NCBI GenBank assembly: GCA_024707385.1
Contig: JANPZW010000008.1
Location: 372,001-436,000, forward strand
Length of the DNA stretch: 64,000 nucleotides
Direction: 5' to 3'
From: Cellvibrionaceae bacterium
Lineage (GTDB): Bacteria > Pseudomonadota > Gammaproteobacteria > Pseudomonadales > Cellvibrionaceae
Both the position numbers and the translations under genes were made by a program. Every line of letters begins with the position of its first letter. The stretch's first letter is position 1. Of this stretch, positions 1-9,224 are shown in pieces. The notes under the pieces were generated by a model. It was not told where the DNA came from. It saw only the letters and a program-made list of their open reading frames with translations, and did no database searches.

Positions 1-1711
1 AACCCCTTTTCTCCGGCGCCCTGCGCGCATTGCGTTTGCGGCGCCTGGTGAACGATGTCTCCATTTCCATTGCTCTGGTGCTGGCCTTCAGCGCCAGTGT
101 CTACGCCACCGTGACCCGCAGCGGCGATGTTTATTTCGATTCCGTCGCCATGTTTGCGTTTTTCCTGCTCCTGGGGCGCTATCTGGAGAAGCGCGTCCGG
201 TACGCCAACTTCAAAGCATCGGCGCGCTTTCACAATCTTCTGCCCATGACGGTCAGCCGCGTTCGACCGGACGGCGCTTTGGAGACGGTCCCTTTTAAAC
301 AGCTGCTGGCCGGCGAGCGGGTATTGGTGGCACCGGGCGCCGCTTTCCCCTGCGACGGCGAGATTCTCGATGGCCGCAGTGAGGCGGATGAGAGCCTGCT
401 GACCGGCGAGGCCACTCCGCGCCCCAAGGTTCCGGGCGACCCCGTTTATGCGGGGACGTTTAACGGCGGCACGCCGTTGCAAGTGCAGTTGATACCGTGG
501 GAAGCGGCACCCGTCTCGCCGCCATCGAACAGCTGGTGCAACTGGCGGAGCAGGAGCGGCCGCGACAGGTGACATTGGCGGATCGCATAGCCGCGCGGTT
601 TGTTGGCACTGTGCTCACCATCGCCACTTTGGTGGGGGCGATCTGGTATTGGATCGACCCGAGCAAGGCGTTTTGGGTAAGTCTTTCCGTGCTGGTGGTT
701 TCCTGTCCCTGCGCTTTGAGTCTGGCGACTCCGACCGTTCTAACCGTCGCGGTGACCTATTTGCGGCGCTGTGGCGTATTGGTGACCGGCGGCCAGGTTT
801 TTGAAAGTCTCAATTCGGTTACCCATGTGGTGTTCGATAAAACCGGCACCCTCACCGACGGCGCTTTGCGGATTGTCGAAACGCGCTGCCTCGCGGAGAC
901 AGAGGCGGCGGATGTGCTGGCATTGGCAGGTGCCCTGGAGGCCGGCAGCAGCCATCCCATCGCCCGCGCTTTTACCGGATATGGTCAGACATTGAAGGTA
1001 ACCGATAGGTCGAGCACGGCGGGGGCGGGGGTCGCGGGCAGGATAGCTGGCATTGCTTTCAGGCTCGGAACGCCGGAGTTTGCCGCACCTGATCAGACAC
1101 TCGCTTATCCCGGCGACGGTCTGTGGCTGCTGTTGGCGGATGGGCGTCGCGCGCTTGCGTGGATACGCCTGGAGGATCGCCTGCGTCCCAGCGCCGCACC
1201 CTGCATCGCCACCTTGCGCGACCTGGGATGTCAGCCAGTGCTGCTCAGCGGCGACCGACCCGAGAATGTCGCCAGCGTCGCAGGGCAACTCGGCATTCAG
1301 GATTGGCGGGGCGGTCTGCTGCCGGACGACAAACTCCGCCATGTGCGCGAGCTGCAAGCGCAGGGAGCCAAGGTGCTGATGGTCGGTGACGGTATCAATG
1401 ACCTGCCGGTTTTGAGCGGCGCCGATGTGTCCTGTGCGATGGGTTCCGCCACTCGCCTGGCGCAAACCCGCGCCGACTGCATTTTGTTGGGGGAGGATTT
1501 GAACCAAATTCCCGTGGCGGTAAATTTCGCTCGCCGTGTGCGCGCGGTGATCAAACAAAATCTCACCTGGGCGATTGCCTATAACCTGTGCGCATTGCCG
1601 CTGGCGGCCGCCGGCCTGGTGCCGCCCTGGTTGGCGGCCATCGGCATGTCATCCAGTTCGGTGCTGGTGGTGGTCAACTCCCTGCGGGTCGGGCGCCGCC
1701 GGGATGATTAA
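1..1711 (+). CDS. ccoI: Cu+-translocating P-type ATPase CcoI/FixI (5' partial, one frameshift)
   Basis: P1B-type copper ATPase of the inner membrane that supplies copper for cbb3 cytochrome oxidase assembly. The reading frame is already open at the window edge, so the N-terminal metal-binding domain lies outside. Visible signatures: actuator TGE (402-410), the transmembrane metal site SCPCALS (CPC at 704-712), the phosphorylation motif DKTGT (836-850), a downstream SSHPIA (HP motif of P1B pumps) and the hinge GDGIND (from 1385). The frame changes at about 489-491: reading LQVQ before it and VGSGTRLAAIEQ after it requires one extra base, so a base is probably missing from the sequence. Followed at 1742 by ccoS, the usual neighbour, which supports CcoI over a general CopA exporter. 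Confidence 0.9.
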
Positions 1712-1741
1712 ACTACGCGCTTTATTCTCGCGGAGGTTCCT

Positions 1742-1945
1742 ATGAACAGCCTTTATCTGCTGATTCCTCTGGCGGTGGTTCTGGTGGCGCTGGCGATCTG
1801 GGCGTTGTTCTGGGCGGTGAAATCTGGCCAGTACGACGATCTGGATACCGAGTCGCGCCGAATTCTGTTCGATAACGAGGACCGCCCGACCGCTGGCAAC
1901 CGCGCCCCGCAGGAGCGCAAAGATGGTCAGGGGCCGGATCAGTGA
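1742..1945 (+). CDS. ccoS: cbb3-type cytochrome oxidase assembly protein CcoS
   Basis: Small (67 aa) single-span inner-membrane protein needed to put cofactors into cbb3 oxidase. One hydrophobic segment (about residues 4-27, YLLIPLAVVLVALAIWALFW) is followed by the family signature AVKSGQYDDLDTESRRIL and a charged tail. A good Shine-Dalgarno (GGAGG, 1731-1735) precedes the ATG. Lies 30 nt after ccoI and overlaps the next gene by four bases (GTGA), indicating translational coupling in a ccoI-ccoS operon. Confidence 0.93.
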   Translation: MNSLYLLIPLAVVLVALAIWALFWAVKSGQYDDLDTESRRILFDNEDRPTAGNRAPQERKDGQGPDQ

Positions 1946-2685
1946 GTGAATTCCTGCTGAGTCTTGTCGCGGCATTGGGGCTAGGGTTGGCGGGGTCCGG
2001 TCACTGCCTGGGCATGTGCGGCGGCGTGGTGGCGGCGTTGAGTTTTGCCGTTCCAGCTGAAGCGCGGGTGGCGCGCTGGAGGCTCAACCTCGGCTACAAC
2101 CTTGGGCGCATTGCCAGCTACGCGTTGATGGGCGGACTGGTGGCCGTTTTGGCTGGGCAGCTGCCGGCAACGGGCCTACCACTGGCGCGCACCATAGCCG
2201 GTCTGCTGCTGATCGCGATGGGACTTTATCTCGCCAACTGGTGGCGCGGCTTGTTGTGGCTGGAGCGCGGCGGCCATTGGTTGTGGCGCCGATTGAAACC
2301 CATAGGTGATCGCTGTCTGCCGCTGGATTCTTTCCCCAAGGCGTTGGGTGCGGGAATGGTTTGGGGCTGGTTGCCCTGCGGCCTGGTGTATGCGGCTCTC
2401 GGTTATGCCCTGGTGCAAGCCGACTTTGCCCGCGGCGCTGCAGTGATGCTGGTCTTTGGTTTGGGAACTCTGCCAGCTTTGTGGGTCGGTGGCATGTTGG
2501 CGGGTCGGCTCAAGGCCGCCTTGGCGCAGCGCAAAGTGCGCCTCGCGCTGGCGCTGGCTTACATAGCTTTTGGTGCCTGGACCTTGGCGAGCGCTTGGTA
2601 TCACCAAGTCGCCCATACGGGACACGAGCACGCGGAGCATCACGCGCCCTCAGCAGAGCCTGCGTCTCACCATCACCATCATTAA
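1942..2685 (+). CDS. Sulfite exporter TauE/SafE-family (DsbD_2-like) membrane protein with His-rich tail
   Basis: 247-aa polytopic membrane protein. The start is a GTG overlapping the ccoS stop. The N-terminal helix carries GSGHCLGMCGG, the paired-Cys motif typical of the DsbD_2/'sulfite exporter' proteins encoded next to ccoS, and a second conserved segment reads VWGWLPCGLVYAAL, so three Cys lie in or near the membrane. The C-terminus is strikingly His-rich (HEHAEHHAPS then five His at the end), which with the operon context suggests metal (copper) handling rather than sulfite export. That role is inference: the family name comes from similarity. Its stop lies 13 bases from the end of the convergent nth gene. 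Confidence 0.75.
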   Translation: MSEFLLSLVAALGLGLAGSGHCLGMCGGVVAALSFAVPAEARVARWRLNLGYNLGRIASYALMGGLVAVLAGQLPATGLPLARTIAGLLLIAMGLYLANWWRGLLWLERGGHWLWRRLKPIGDRCLPLDSFPKALGAGMVWGWLPCGLVYAALGYALVQADFARGAAVMLVFGLGTLPALWVGGMLAGRLKAALAQRKVRLALALAYIAFGAWTLASAWYHQVAHTGHEHAEHHAPSAEPASHHHHH

Positions 2686-2698
2686 ATCCCGCACATGC

Positions 2699-3361
2699 TT
2701 ACGCTTTGCGCGTGAGCTTGGGCTTTTTGCGGTCGGGATAACAGTGTCGGCAGATCGGGCAAACCGTGCCGTCGCAGCCGCGCGCGGAACAGTATTCGCG
2801 GCCGTAATAAATAATCTGCAGATGCAACTTGTTCCAGTGCGTTTCCGGGAAAAGCCGCTTCAGATCTTTTTCCGTCTGCGCGACATTTTTTCCCGCACTA
2901 AGCCCCCAGCGCTGCGCCAGCCGGTGGATGTGGGTATCCACTGGAAACGCGGGCACGCCGAACGCCTGACTCATCACCACACTCGCGGTTTTATGCCCTA
3001 CGCCGGGCAGCGCTTCCAGTTCGGCAAAACTCTGCGGCACTTGGCCGGCATAATCTTCCGTGATGATCTGGGACAGTTTTTGGATGGCTTTGGATTTTTG
3101 CGGCGACAGACCGCAAGGGCGAATCACGGCCTGAATTGTTTCCACGGGAATTTTCGCCATTTCCTGGGGCGTATCTGCGAGCCGCCATAACGCAGGTGTT
3201 ATCTGATTAACTCGTTCATCGGTGCATTGCGCGGAGAGCAAAACCGCCACTAGCAGCGTGTAGGCATTTTTATGCTGCAGTGGAATCGGTGGTTCGGGAT
3301 AGAGACTCTGCAGCGTTTCGAAAATATAGGCGACGCGCTGGCCTTTGTTGAGATTGGCCAC
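2699..3361 (-). CDS. nth: Endonuclease III
   Basis: Base-excision-repair DNA glycosylase/AP lyase for oxidised pyrimidines, 220 aa. Helix-hairpin-helix LPGVGHKTASVV with the catalytic Lys, followed by the catalytic Asp in FPVDTHIHRLAQRWGL. The C-terminus is Cys-rich (YCSARGCDGTVCPICRHC) where the [4Fe-4S] cluster binds, but the spacing is C-X4-C-X4-C-X2-C-X2-C instead of the textbook C-X6-C-X2-C-X5-C. The start is GTG. It begins 5 nt after the dapC stop, so it is probably the last gene of the map-glnD-dapC-nth unit. Confidence 0.93.
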   Translation of the reverse strand: MANLNKGQRVAYIFETLQSLYPEPPIPLQHKNAYTLLVAVLLSAQCTDERVNQITPALWRLADTPQEMAKIPVETIQAVIRPCGLSPQKSKAIQKLSQIITEDYAGQVPQSFAELEALPGVGHKTASVVMSQAFGVPAFPVDTHIHRLAQRWGLSAGKNVAQTEKDLKRLFPETHWNKLHLQIIYYGREYCSARGCDGTVCPICRHCYPDRKKPKLTRKA

Positions 3362-3366
3362 GGCAA

Positions 3367-4563
3367 TCAGCGCGTTTGCATAAATCGTTGCAGGCGCTCC
3401 GCCGCCTCACAGCACTCATCGAGAGTGGCGACTAGGGCCAAGCGAATGCGGTGTTCACCGGGGTTGCCTTGCGGCGTGGGGCGGGCGAGATACTGGCCTG
3501 GCAATACGGTGAGATTTTGCTGGGCGAAAAGATCGCGGGCGAAATCCGTATCGCCGTAGGGCGTGCGCGGCCAAAAATAAAAACCGGCGTCCGGCATGGT
3601 CAAATCCAGATCGTCTTGCAGAATTGCAAAAACCTTGGCGAATTTTTCCCGGTACAACTGGCGGTTTTCCCGCACGTGATGTTCATCGTTCCAGGCGGCG
3701 ATGCTGGCAAGTTGCGTCGGCACCGGCAGGGCGCAGCCGTGATAGGTGCGATATTGCAGATATTTTTGCAGCACTTCCCGATCACCCGCGACAAAACCCG
3801 AGCGCAGGCCGGGCAGGTTCGAGCGTTTCGACAAGCTGTGAAAAACCACGCAGCGGCGAAAATCATGGCGGCCCATTTCCGCGCAGACCTGGAGTAATCC
3901 CAGAGGTGGATTTTCTTCGTCGAAATAAAGTTCGGAATAACACTCATCGCTGGCGATCACAAAATCATATTCGTCCGCCAAAGCAATCAGGTATTGCAGT
4001 GTCTGGCGGTCCAGCACTGTGCCGGTTGGATTGCCGGGAGTGCAGATATACAACAATTGGCAGTCGCGCCAGACGTCCGCCGGGACGGAGGCAAAATCCG
4101 GCACAAAATTTTTGTCAGCGGTGCAATTAAGGAAATAGGGCTGGGCGCCGGCGAGCAGGGCTGCGCCTTCATAAATTTGATAAAACGGATTGGGCATCAC
4201 CACTTTTGCCGAGGGGCTCGCCGAAATACACGCCTGGGCAAATGAAAACAGCGCTTCGCGTGTGCCAGCGACAGGCAATACATGGTGTTCAGCGCTCAGG
4301 ATGCCGGGAGCAAGCTGAAACCGGCGTGTCGCCCATGCGCTGATGGCTTCGCGCAATTCCGGCAGACCTTTTGTCATGGGGTATTGCGACAGCCCGCCGA
4401 GCTGACGCGTCAATTCTTCGAGCACAAACGCCGGCGGCGGGTGTTTAGGCTCGCCGATGGAAAGCGAAATATGCGGTAACTGAGACGGCGGTTGTACACC
4501 GGCTTTGAGCGCGGCCAATTTTTCAAACGGGTAGGGTTGCAGTGACGCGAGGTTCTGGTTCAT
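3367..4563 (-). CDS. dapC: Succinyldiaminopimelate transaminase DapC
   Basis: PLP-dependent class I/II aminotransferase (398 aa) of the lysine/diaminopimelate pathway, converting N-succinyl-2-amino-6-ketopimelate with glutamate. Seen: the substrate/PLP loop CTPGNPTGTVLD, DECYSELYFD (PLP-ring Asp/Tyr) and the Schiff-base Lys in SLSKRSNLPGLRSGF. I chose the ATG giving MNQNLASLQPYPFEKL, because the in-frame extension upstream overlaps the end of glnD. It begins 5 nt after the glnD stop. In many pseudomonads dapC sits beside glnD and dapD; dapD is not here, so the specific name rests on synteny plus family motifs. Confidence 0.88.
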   Translation of the reverse strand: MNQNLASLQPYPFEKLAALKAGVQPPSQLPHISLSIGEPKHPPPAFVLEELTRQLGGLSQYPMTKGLPELREAISAWATRRFQLAPGILSAEHHVLPVAGTREALFSFAQACISASPSAKVVMPNPFYQIYEGAALLAGAQPYFLNCTADKNFVPDFASVPADVWRDCQLLYICTPGNPTGTVLDRQTLQYLIALADEYDFVIASDECYSELYFDEENPPLGLLQVCAEMGRHDFRRCVVFHSLSKRSNLPGLRSGFVAGDREVLQKYLQYRTYHGCALPVPTQLASIAAWNDEHHVRENRQLYREKFAKVFAILQDDLDLTMPDAGFYFWPRTPYGDTDFARDLFAQQNLTVLPGQYLARPTPQGNPGEHRIRLALVATLDECCEAAERLQRFMQTR

Positions 4564-4568
4564 GCCGA

Positions 4569-7278
4569 TCAAATATCTTTTTCCACTTGTAAATCGAGCT
4601 CCCGGCAAATGGTTTGCTGCAGGCGTGCGCATAAATCGGGATCGGTGAGAGGTTGTTTATTGCCGTCGGTGATAAAGAAAATATCTTCCACGCGCTCGCC
4701 CAGAGTGGAAATCTTGGCGTTTTGCAGTTGCACGCCCAACTCCATAAAAATCCGCCCGATGGTAGCGAGCAGGCCGGGGCGGTCCGGACTGATTACTTCC
4801 AGCACGGTGACATTACTGTTGGCGCTGTTGTGAATGCTGGTGCGGGTGGGAGTGGCGAATTGTTTGAGTTGGCGCGGTGTGCGCCGGCGAACTACCTCGG
4901 AATACTGGGCCACCAGTTTCAATTCATCGGTGAGGGCTTTGTGTAACAGCTTGAGTTTTCCCGCCTCATTGCCCACGGGTTGGAAATTCTCGTCCAGCAC
5001 ATAAAACGTATCTATGGTGTAGCCGCTTTTGGAGCTGTACAGGCGCGCGTCCTGAATATTCAGACCCAATTGCGCCAATGCGGTGGCGGCTGCAACAAAC
5101 ACGTTGTTTACATCCTTCACCCACACAAAAATCTGCGTGGCGCCTTCGCGGTGTTGGTCCTCCGGGTCGCGGATGAGAATCAGTGGCGCATCGCTCCTGT
5201 GTTGCAGGATCGCCTCTGTCTGCCAGGCGATATCCAGAGCGCTTTCGCGCAGGAAATAATCGTCGCGCATGTCGGCCCACAAGGACCGCGCGTTATTTTC
5301 ATCGACACCTTTTGCCGCCAGAGCCTCAAGCGCTTTATTGCGTGTCTCTTCCACCACATCCTGTTGATCAATGGTGTTTTCCAATCCACGGCGCAGCGCG
5401 AGTTTGGTTTCCGTATAAAGCTGACGCATCAGGCTCGCCCGCCAGCTGTTCCAGATTTCCGGATTGGTGCCGCACATGTCGGCGACGGTCAGCGTGTAGA
5501 GATAATCCAGGTGGGTAATGTCACCGACCTGTAAGGCGAATTGATGGATGACTTCAGGATCGGAGATGTCTTTTTCTGTGACACGTAGGACATCAGCAGA
5601 TGTTTCTGCACCAGCCATTTCACCAGCCGCGTTTCCCGGCCATTCAAACCGTGCTCCAGGCAAAACTGCTCCGCATCCTCGGCGCCGAGTTCCGAGTGGT
5701 CGCCGCCGCGGCCTTTGCCGATATCGTGAAAGAGGGCGGCGATGTAAAGCAGCTCGGGTTGCGGCAGCTGATTGATAATGTTGGCTGCGAGGGGGAATTC
5801 CTGCTCCGCGGTTTTCTGCCGGAAGCGCCGAATGTTCTGCATGACCAGCAGTGTGTGCGCATCGACGGTATAGCGGTGGAAAAGATCGTGCTGCATCTGC
5901 CCGGTGATGGTGCCGAACGCTGGCAGATAGCGGCCGAGCAGGCCGTATCGCTTCATGCGTTTGAGTTGAGTGATCAGACCTTTTTCGATCTTGAACATGC
6001 TCAGGAACTGCGCCTTGATTTCCGGATCCTGGCGGAACTGCTCATCCACCAGGGCGCGCTTTTCCCGAATCAGTCGGATTGTCCGCGACTGCACTCCTTT
6101 TATGGTCGGGTCTTCGCACATGCGGACAAATATTTCCATAAGCGCCGCTGGCCGCTCGTCGAACACCCGATTGTGGGTGACACCGATATAGTGATCGCGC
6201 AATTGAAAATCCGAGCTTAATTGCATGGATTCGCTGTGAACAAAATGCGATTTGTTTTCTTTTTCGTGAATGCGCTCGTCCAGGATGCGCAGCAATATGT
6301 CATTTAATTCACGCAACGCAAGGACGGTGCGATAGTACTCGTGCATGAATTGTTCGACGGCAAGGCCACTTTCGTTGTCCTTGTAGCCGAATTGTTTGGC
6401 AAGTTCGCGCTGGTATTCAAACAGCAGGCGCTCTTCGGCACGGCGCGCCAATTTGTGCAGGCCGTAACGCACGCGCCACAGCAGTGCCTCGCCGTTGCGC
6501 AACAGGCCGAATTCCTGCTCGGTAAAAAAACTCTGCCCTTCGAGTTGTCGTAGGGTCTGCACACCGTAATAGCGTTTCGCCACCCAATTGATGGTCTGGA
6601 TATCGCGTAAACCGCCGGGGGAGTTTTTGACGTTGGGCTCGAGATTACACTCGGTGAAATTGTGTTTTTTGTGGCGCTGGACCTGCTCTTCGAATTTCGC
6701 CCGGTAAAATTCGCCGAGTGGCCACATCTGATCGGGTCCGGTGAGCATCTGGAGCCGATCGCGCAAGCGGTCATTCCCCGCCAGCCGCCGAGCCTCCATC
6801 AAATTGGTCGCGACAGTGATGTCCTGTTTTGCAATCGCGACACATTCATCCAGAGTGCGCACGCTGCTGCCGATGTCGAGGCCAATATCCCACAGCAGGG
6901 TAATAAAGCTTTGGATCTCTTCCTGGTAGCGGGTGCTCGCGCTGTTGTCGAGCAGGACGAGAATGTCGATATCCGAATGCGGGTGCAATTCGCGCCGGCC
7001 GTAGCCGCCCACGGCGACAAGACACACATCGTCGCCCCAGGCGTAACGGTGCCAGGCGTAATGCAGAATCAGATCAATAAAGGTGGCGCGTTCCGAAATC
7101 AGGAAGCGAATATCCTCGCCCTCCTCGTAGCGGCGATCGAAATGCCCATTGACGCCGTTGATGGCGTCTTTGAAAACCTTGATCACCGGCTTGTGCGCAA
7201 AATCCTCGCGAAACCGCCGCTGATTGAAAAAGATCGGCTGATAAGGGAATTCAGGCCACGATTCGGGGGGCGATTCAT
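4569..7278 (-). CDS. glnD: Bifunctional [protein-PII] uridylyltransferase/uridylyl-removing enzyme GlnD (two frameshifts)
   Basis: Nitrogen sensor that uridylylates PII proteins. Domains in order: nucleotidyltransferase (VAVGGYGRRELHPHSDIDIL), GlnD_UR_UTase linker, HD phosphohydrolase (ALFHDIGKGRGGDHSELG) and two C-terminal ACT domains (one around NVFVAAATALAQLGLNIQDA, the other around SPDRPGLLATIGRIFMELG). Two run-length faults are visible. The A5 tract read on the minus strand (5571-5575 on plus) needs one more A to join MSYVSQK to KDISDPEVI. The C6 tract (G6 at 7265-7270) needs one more C: this restores an ATG at 7278-7276 that overlaps the map stop (TGATG) and an N-terminus MNRPPESWPEFPYQP. 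Without that fix the only start is an internal GTG at 7186. Coupled to map upstream and dapC downstream. Confidence 0.92.
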
Positions 7279-8051
7279 CAAAACCGTTCTTCGTTGCGCG
7301 CCGTCAGGACTTCCACACCGGTGGCGGTTACCGCCAGGGTGTGCTCCCACTGGGCCGAAAGGCGGCCATCGCGGGTTTCGACTGTCCAGCCGTCGCTTTT
7401 CAGTTTGGTGCCGGATTTGCCCGCGTTGATCATGGGCTCGATGGTGAATGTCATGCCTTCCACCAATTCCATTCCGGTACCGGGTGTGCCGTAGTGCAGC
7501 ACCTGAGGGTCCTCGTGAAAGATCTTGCCGATGCCATGGCCACAGTAGTCGCGCACTACGGAATAATAGTTGCCCTCTGCGTGCTGTTGGATGACGTGGC
7601 CTATGTCGCCGAGGCGGGCGCCGGGTCTGACCAGCTCAATACCTTTATAGAGACATTCCTGGGTGACTTTCACCAAACGTTCCGCGTGTGATGCAACCTT
7701 GCCGACGAGAAACATTTTGCTGGTGTCACCGTGGTAGCCATCGAAAATGACAGTCACATCCACATTGAGGATATCGCCGCTTTTCAGAAGCTTCTTCTCG
7801 GATGGAATGCCATGGCAGACGACGTGGTTGACGGAGGTGCAGATAGATTTCGGAAAGCCTTTGTAATTCAACGGTGCCGGCACAGCGCCTTGCACTTGGG
7901 TGATGTAGTCGTGGCACAGCCGGTCAAGTTCGCCAGTGCTCACGCCAGGCACTATATAAGGTTCGATGTATTCCAGCACTTCGGCGGCTTTACGTCCGGC
8001 CAAGCGCATTTTTGCGATTTCATCAGGGGTTTTTATGGTCACTGCTGCCAT
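7278..8051 (-). CDS. map: Methionine aminopeptidase, type I
   Basis: Removes the N-terminal methionine from nascent proteins. 257 aa. The metal ligands of the pita-bread fold are visible: D in NVDVTVIFDG and D in YHGDTSKMF, H in GHGIGKIFHEDP, E in FTIEPMIN and the last E in WEHTLAVT. The start was chosen at the ATG giving MAAVTIKTPDEIAKMRLAG; a long in-frame extension upstream runs through the rpsB leader and has no family similarity. Divergent from rpsB, as in E. coli, and its stop overlaps the restored glnD start. Confidence 0.97.
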   Translation of the reverse strand: MAAVTIKTPDEIAKMRLAGRKAAEVLEYIEPYIVPGVSTGELDRLCHDYITQVQGAVPAPLNYKGFPKSICTSVNHVVCHGIPSEKKLLKSGDILNVDVTVIFDGYHGDTSKMFLVGKVASHAERLVKVTQECLYKGIELVRPGARLGDIGHVIQQHAEGNYYSVVRDYCGHGIGKIFHEDPQVLHYGTPGTGMELVEGMTFTIEPMINAGKSGTKLKSDGWTVETRDGRLSAQWEHTLAVTATGVEVLTARNEERF

Positions 8052-8183
8052 GAAAGGATCACTGTAGTCCAGGAGGCGCCGGGATCGGCTTGGAAGGAAA
8101 GCCACATATTCTAAACGATAGTGCGTTGGCAAACATACTGCTGCAAGGCGGTGCCGGATGGGGAAGCGGGTCTTTCTGAATGC

Positions 8184-8212
8184 TTTAACCGGTGGCTGGA
8201 TTGTGGTATAAA
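8184..8212 (+). promoter_or_regulatory. Candidate sigma-70 promoter for rpsB-tsf
   Basis: TTTAAC (8184-8189), a 17-nt spacer and TATAAA (8207-8212), followed by a GC-rich discriminator (GCGCGCCC, 8213-8220). A GC-rich discriminator is typical of stringently controlled ribosomal promoters. The -35 is weak (3 of 6). It lies about 150 nt upstream of the rpsB ATG. Confidence 0.5.
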
Positions 8213-8249
8213 GCGCGCCCTGCCTACCGGGCAGGATTAAAAACCAATG

Positions 8250-8364
8250 TCGCACACACATCGACACACTGTTCTGGGTGCCCCGAAGTCGTCTTAGGAC
8301 GTATAGAAAGGTTGAGCGGTGGGATGTGTGGAGGCTCAACCCAAATGTGTATAAGGATACATTT
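8250..8364 (+). promoter_or_regulatory. Candidate rpsB leader RNA (S2-autoregulation type) with pseudoknot
   Basis: A stem GGTTGAGC (8310-8317)/GCTCAACC (8334-8341) encloses a 16-nt loop containing GATGTGTG (8323-8330), exactly complementary to CACACATC (8255-8262) upstream. The loop can therefore close a pseudoknot. The known gammaproteobacterial rpsB leader is bound by ribosomal protein S2 to repress rpsB-tsf. The structure is seen here; the S2 role is inferred from family knowledge. A Shine-Dalgarno (AAGGAT, 8353-8358) follows directly. Confidence 0.6.
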
Positions 8365-9106
8365 ATGCCAACTGTAAGCATGCGCGATATGCTGAGCGCC
8401 GGTGTTCACTTCGGCCACCAGACCCGCTACTGGAACCCCAAGATGAGAAACTTCATCTTCGGTTCACGCAACAAAATCCACATCATCAACCTCGAGCACA
8501 CAGTTCCCGCTTTCAATCAGGCTCTGGAGTTGGTGCGTCAGATGTCCGCCCAGAAGAAAAAAAGTGCTTTTCGTCGGTACCAAGCGCGCCGCGCAGAAGA
8601 CCATTGCTGAGCAAGCTCAGCGCGTCGGCATGCCATTCGTGAGCCACCGCTGGCTCGGCGGTATGTTGACCAACTACAAAACCATCCGCGCCTCCATCCG
8701 CCGCTATCGCGAGCTGGAAACCCAGAGCAAAGATGGCACTTTCGAGAAGCTGACCAAAAAAGAAGCTCTGATGCGCACTCGTGCCATGGAGAAGCTGGAA
8801 CAAACCATCGGTGGTATCAAGGATATGGGCGGCCTGCCCGACGCGTTGTTTGTGATTGATGTCGACCATGAGCGCATCGCGGTTCAAGAAGCCAACAAGC
8901 TGGGTATTCCGGTCATCGCAGTTGTCGATACTAATAGTGATCCCGCTGGTGTTGATTACGTAATCCCCGGCAATGACGACGCCATCCGCGCGATTAAGTT
9001 GTATGTGACTGCCATGGCTGACGCCTGTGCGGAAGGCAATGCGCAACATAGCGCCGTCCCTAACAAAGATGAGTTTGTCGAGGTGGACGAAGCCGCCAAA
9101 GCCTAA
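8365..9106 (+). CDS. rpsB: 30S ribosomal protein S2 (one frameshift)
   Basis: Small-subunit protein S2, about 246 aa once repaired. N-terminus [27 protein letters not shown] is diagnostic (shown in two parts: [19 protein letters not shown] and TRYWNPKM), and the C-terminal half contains [15 protein letters not shown] and [19 protein letters not shown]. The frame breaks in the A7 run at 8557-8563: removing one A gives [15 protein letters not shown], the canonical sequence. As an essential single-copy gene it must be intact in the living cell, so this is a run-length error. First gene of rpsB-tsf. Confidence 0.97.
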
Positions 9107-9123
9107 TCGCTGCGGTGCATAAC

Positions 9124-9144
9124 TACGCCGCCCAGGGCGGCGTA
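9124..9144 (+). repeat. Perfect 9-bp inverted repeat between rpsB and tsf
   Basis: TACGCCGCC (9124-9132) and GGCGGCGTA (9136-9144) with a 3-nt loop. No T-tract follows it, so it is not itself a terminator. It may protect the rpsB mRNA 3' end or slow polymerase before the following terminator-like hairpin. Confidence 0.6.
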
Positions 9145-9157
9145 CACTGGACAGTCG

Positions 9158-9177
9158 AAAGGGGGAAACCCCTTTTT
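9158..9177 (+). terminator. Attenuator-like intrinsic terminator between rpsB and tsf
   Basis: AAAGGGG (9158-9164), a GAAA tetraloop, CCCCTTT (9169-9175) and further T residues (T5 at 9173-9177). A 7-bp stem ending in A-U pairs is modest, so partial termination within the rpsB-tsf operon is the likely effect, setting the S2 to EF-Ts ratio. Confidence 0.6.
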
Positions 9178-9224
9178 GTTAAGCGTCCGTACCCCTTTGA
9201 ATATTGACGACTGAGGACACAAAC

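Noticed and set aside
30..427. Long antisense reading frames opposite glnD, bamA, mfd and aceE
   Set aside because: They mirror codon bias of the real genes and have no family motifs or start signals.
1942..2685. Calling this protein a sulfite exporter
   Set aside because: The name is a family label; the Cys motif, His-rich tail and cco context suggest metal handling instead.
8365..9106. Programmed frameshifting or pseudogenes in rpsB, pyrH, lpxD, alaS and others
   Set aside because: The breaks occur in many unrelated core genes, in different homopolymers and in both directions, without slippery-site plus stem architecture or a common motif. Error is the simpler cause.
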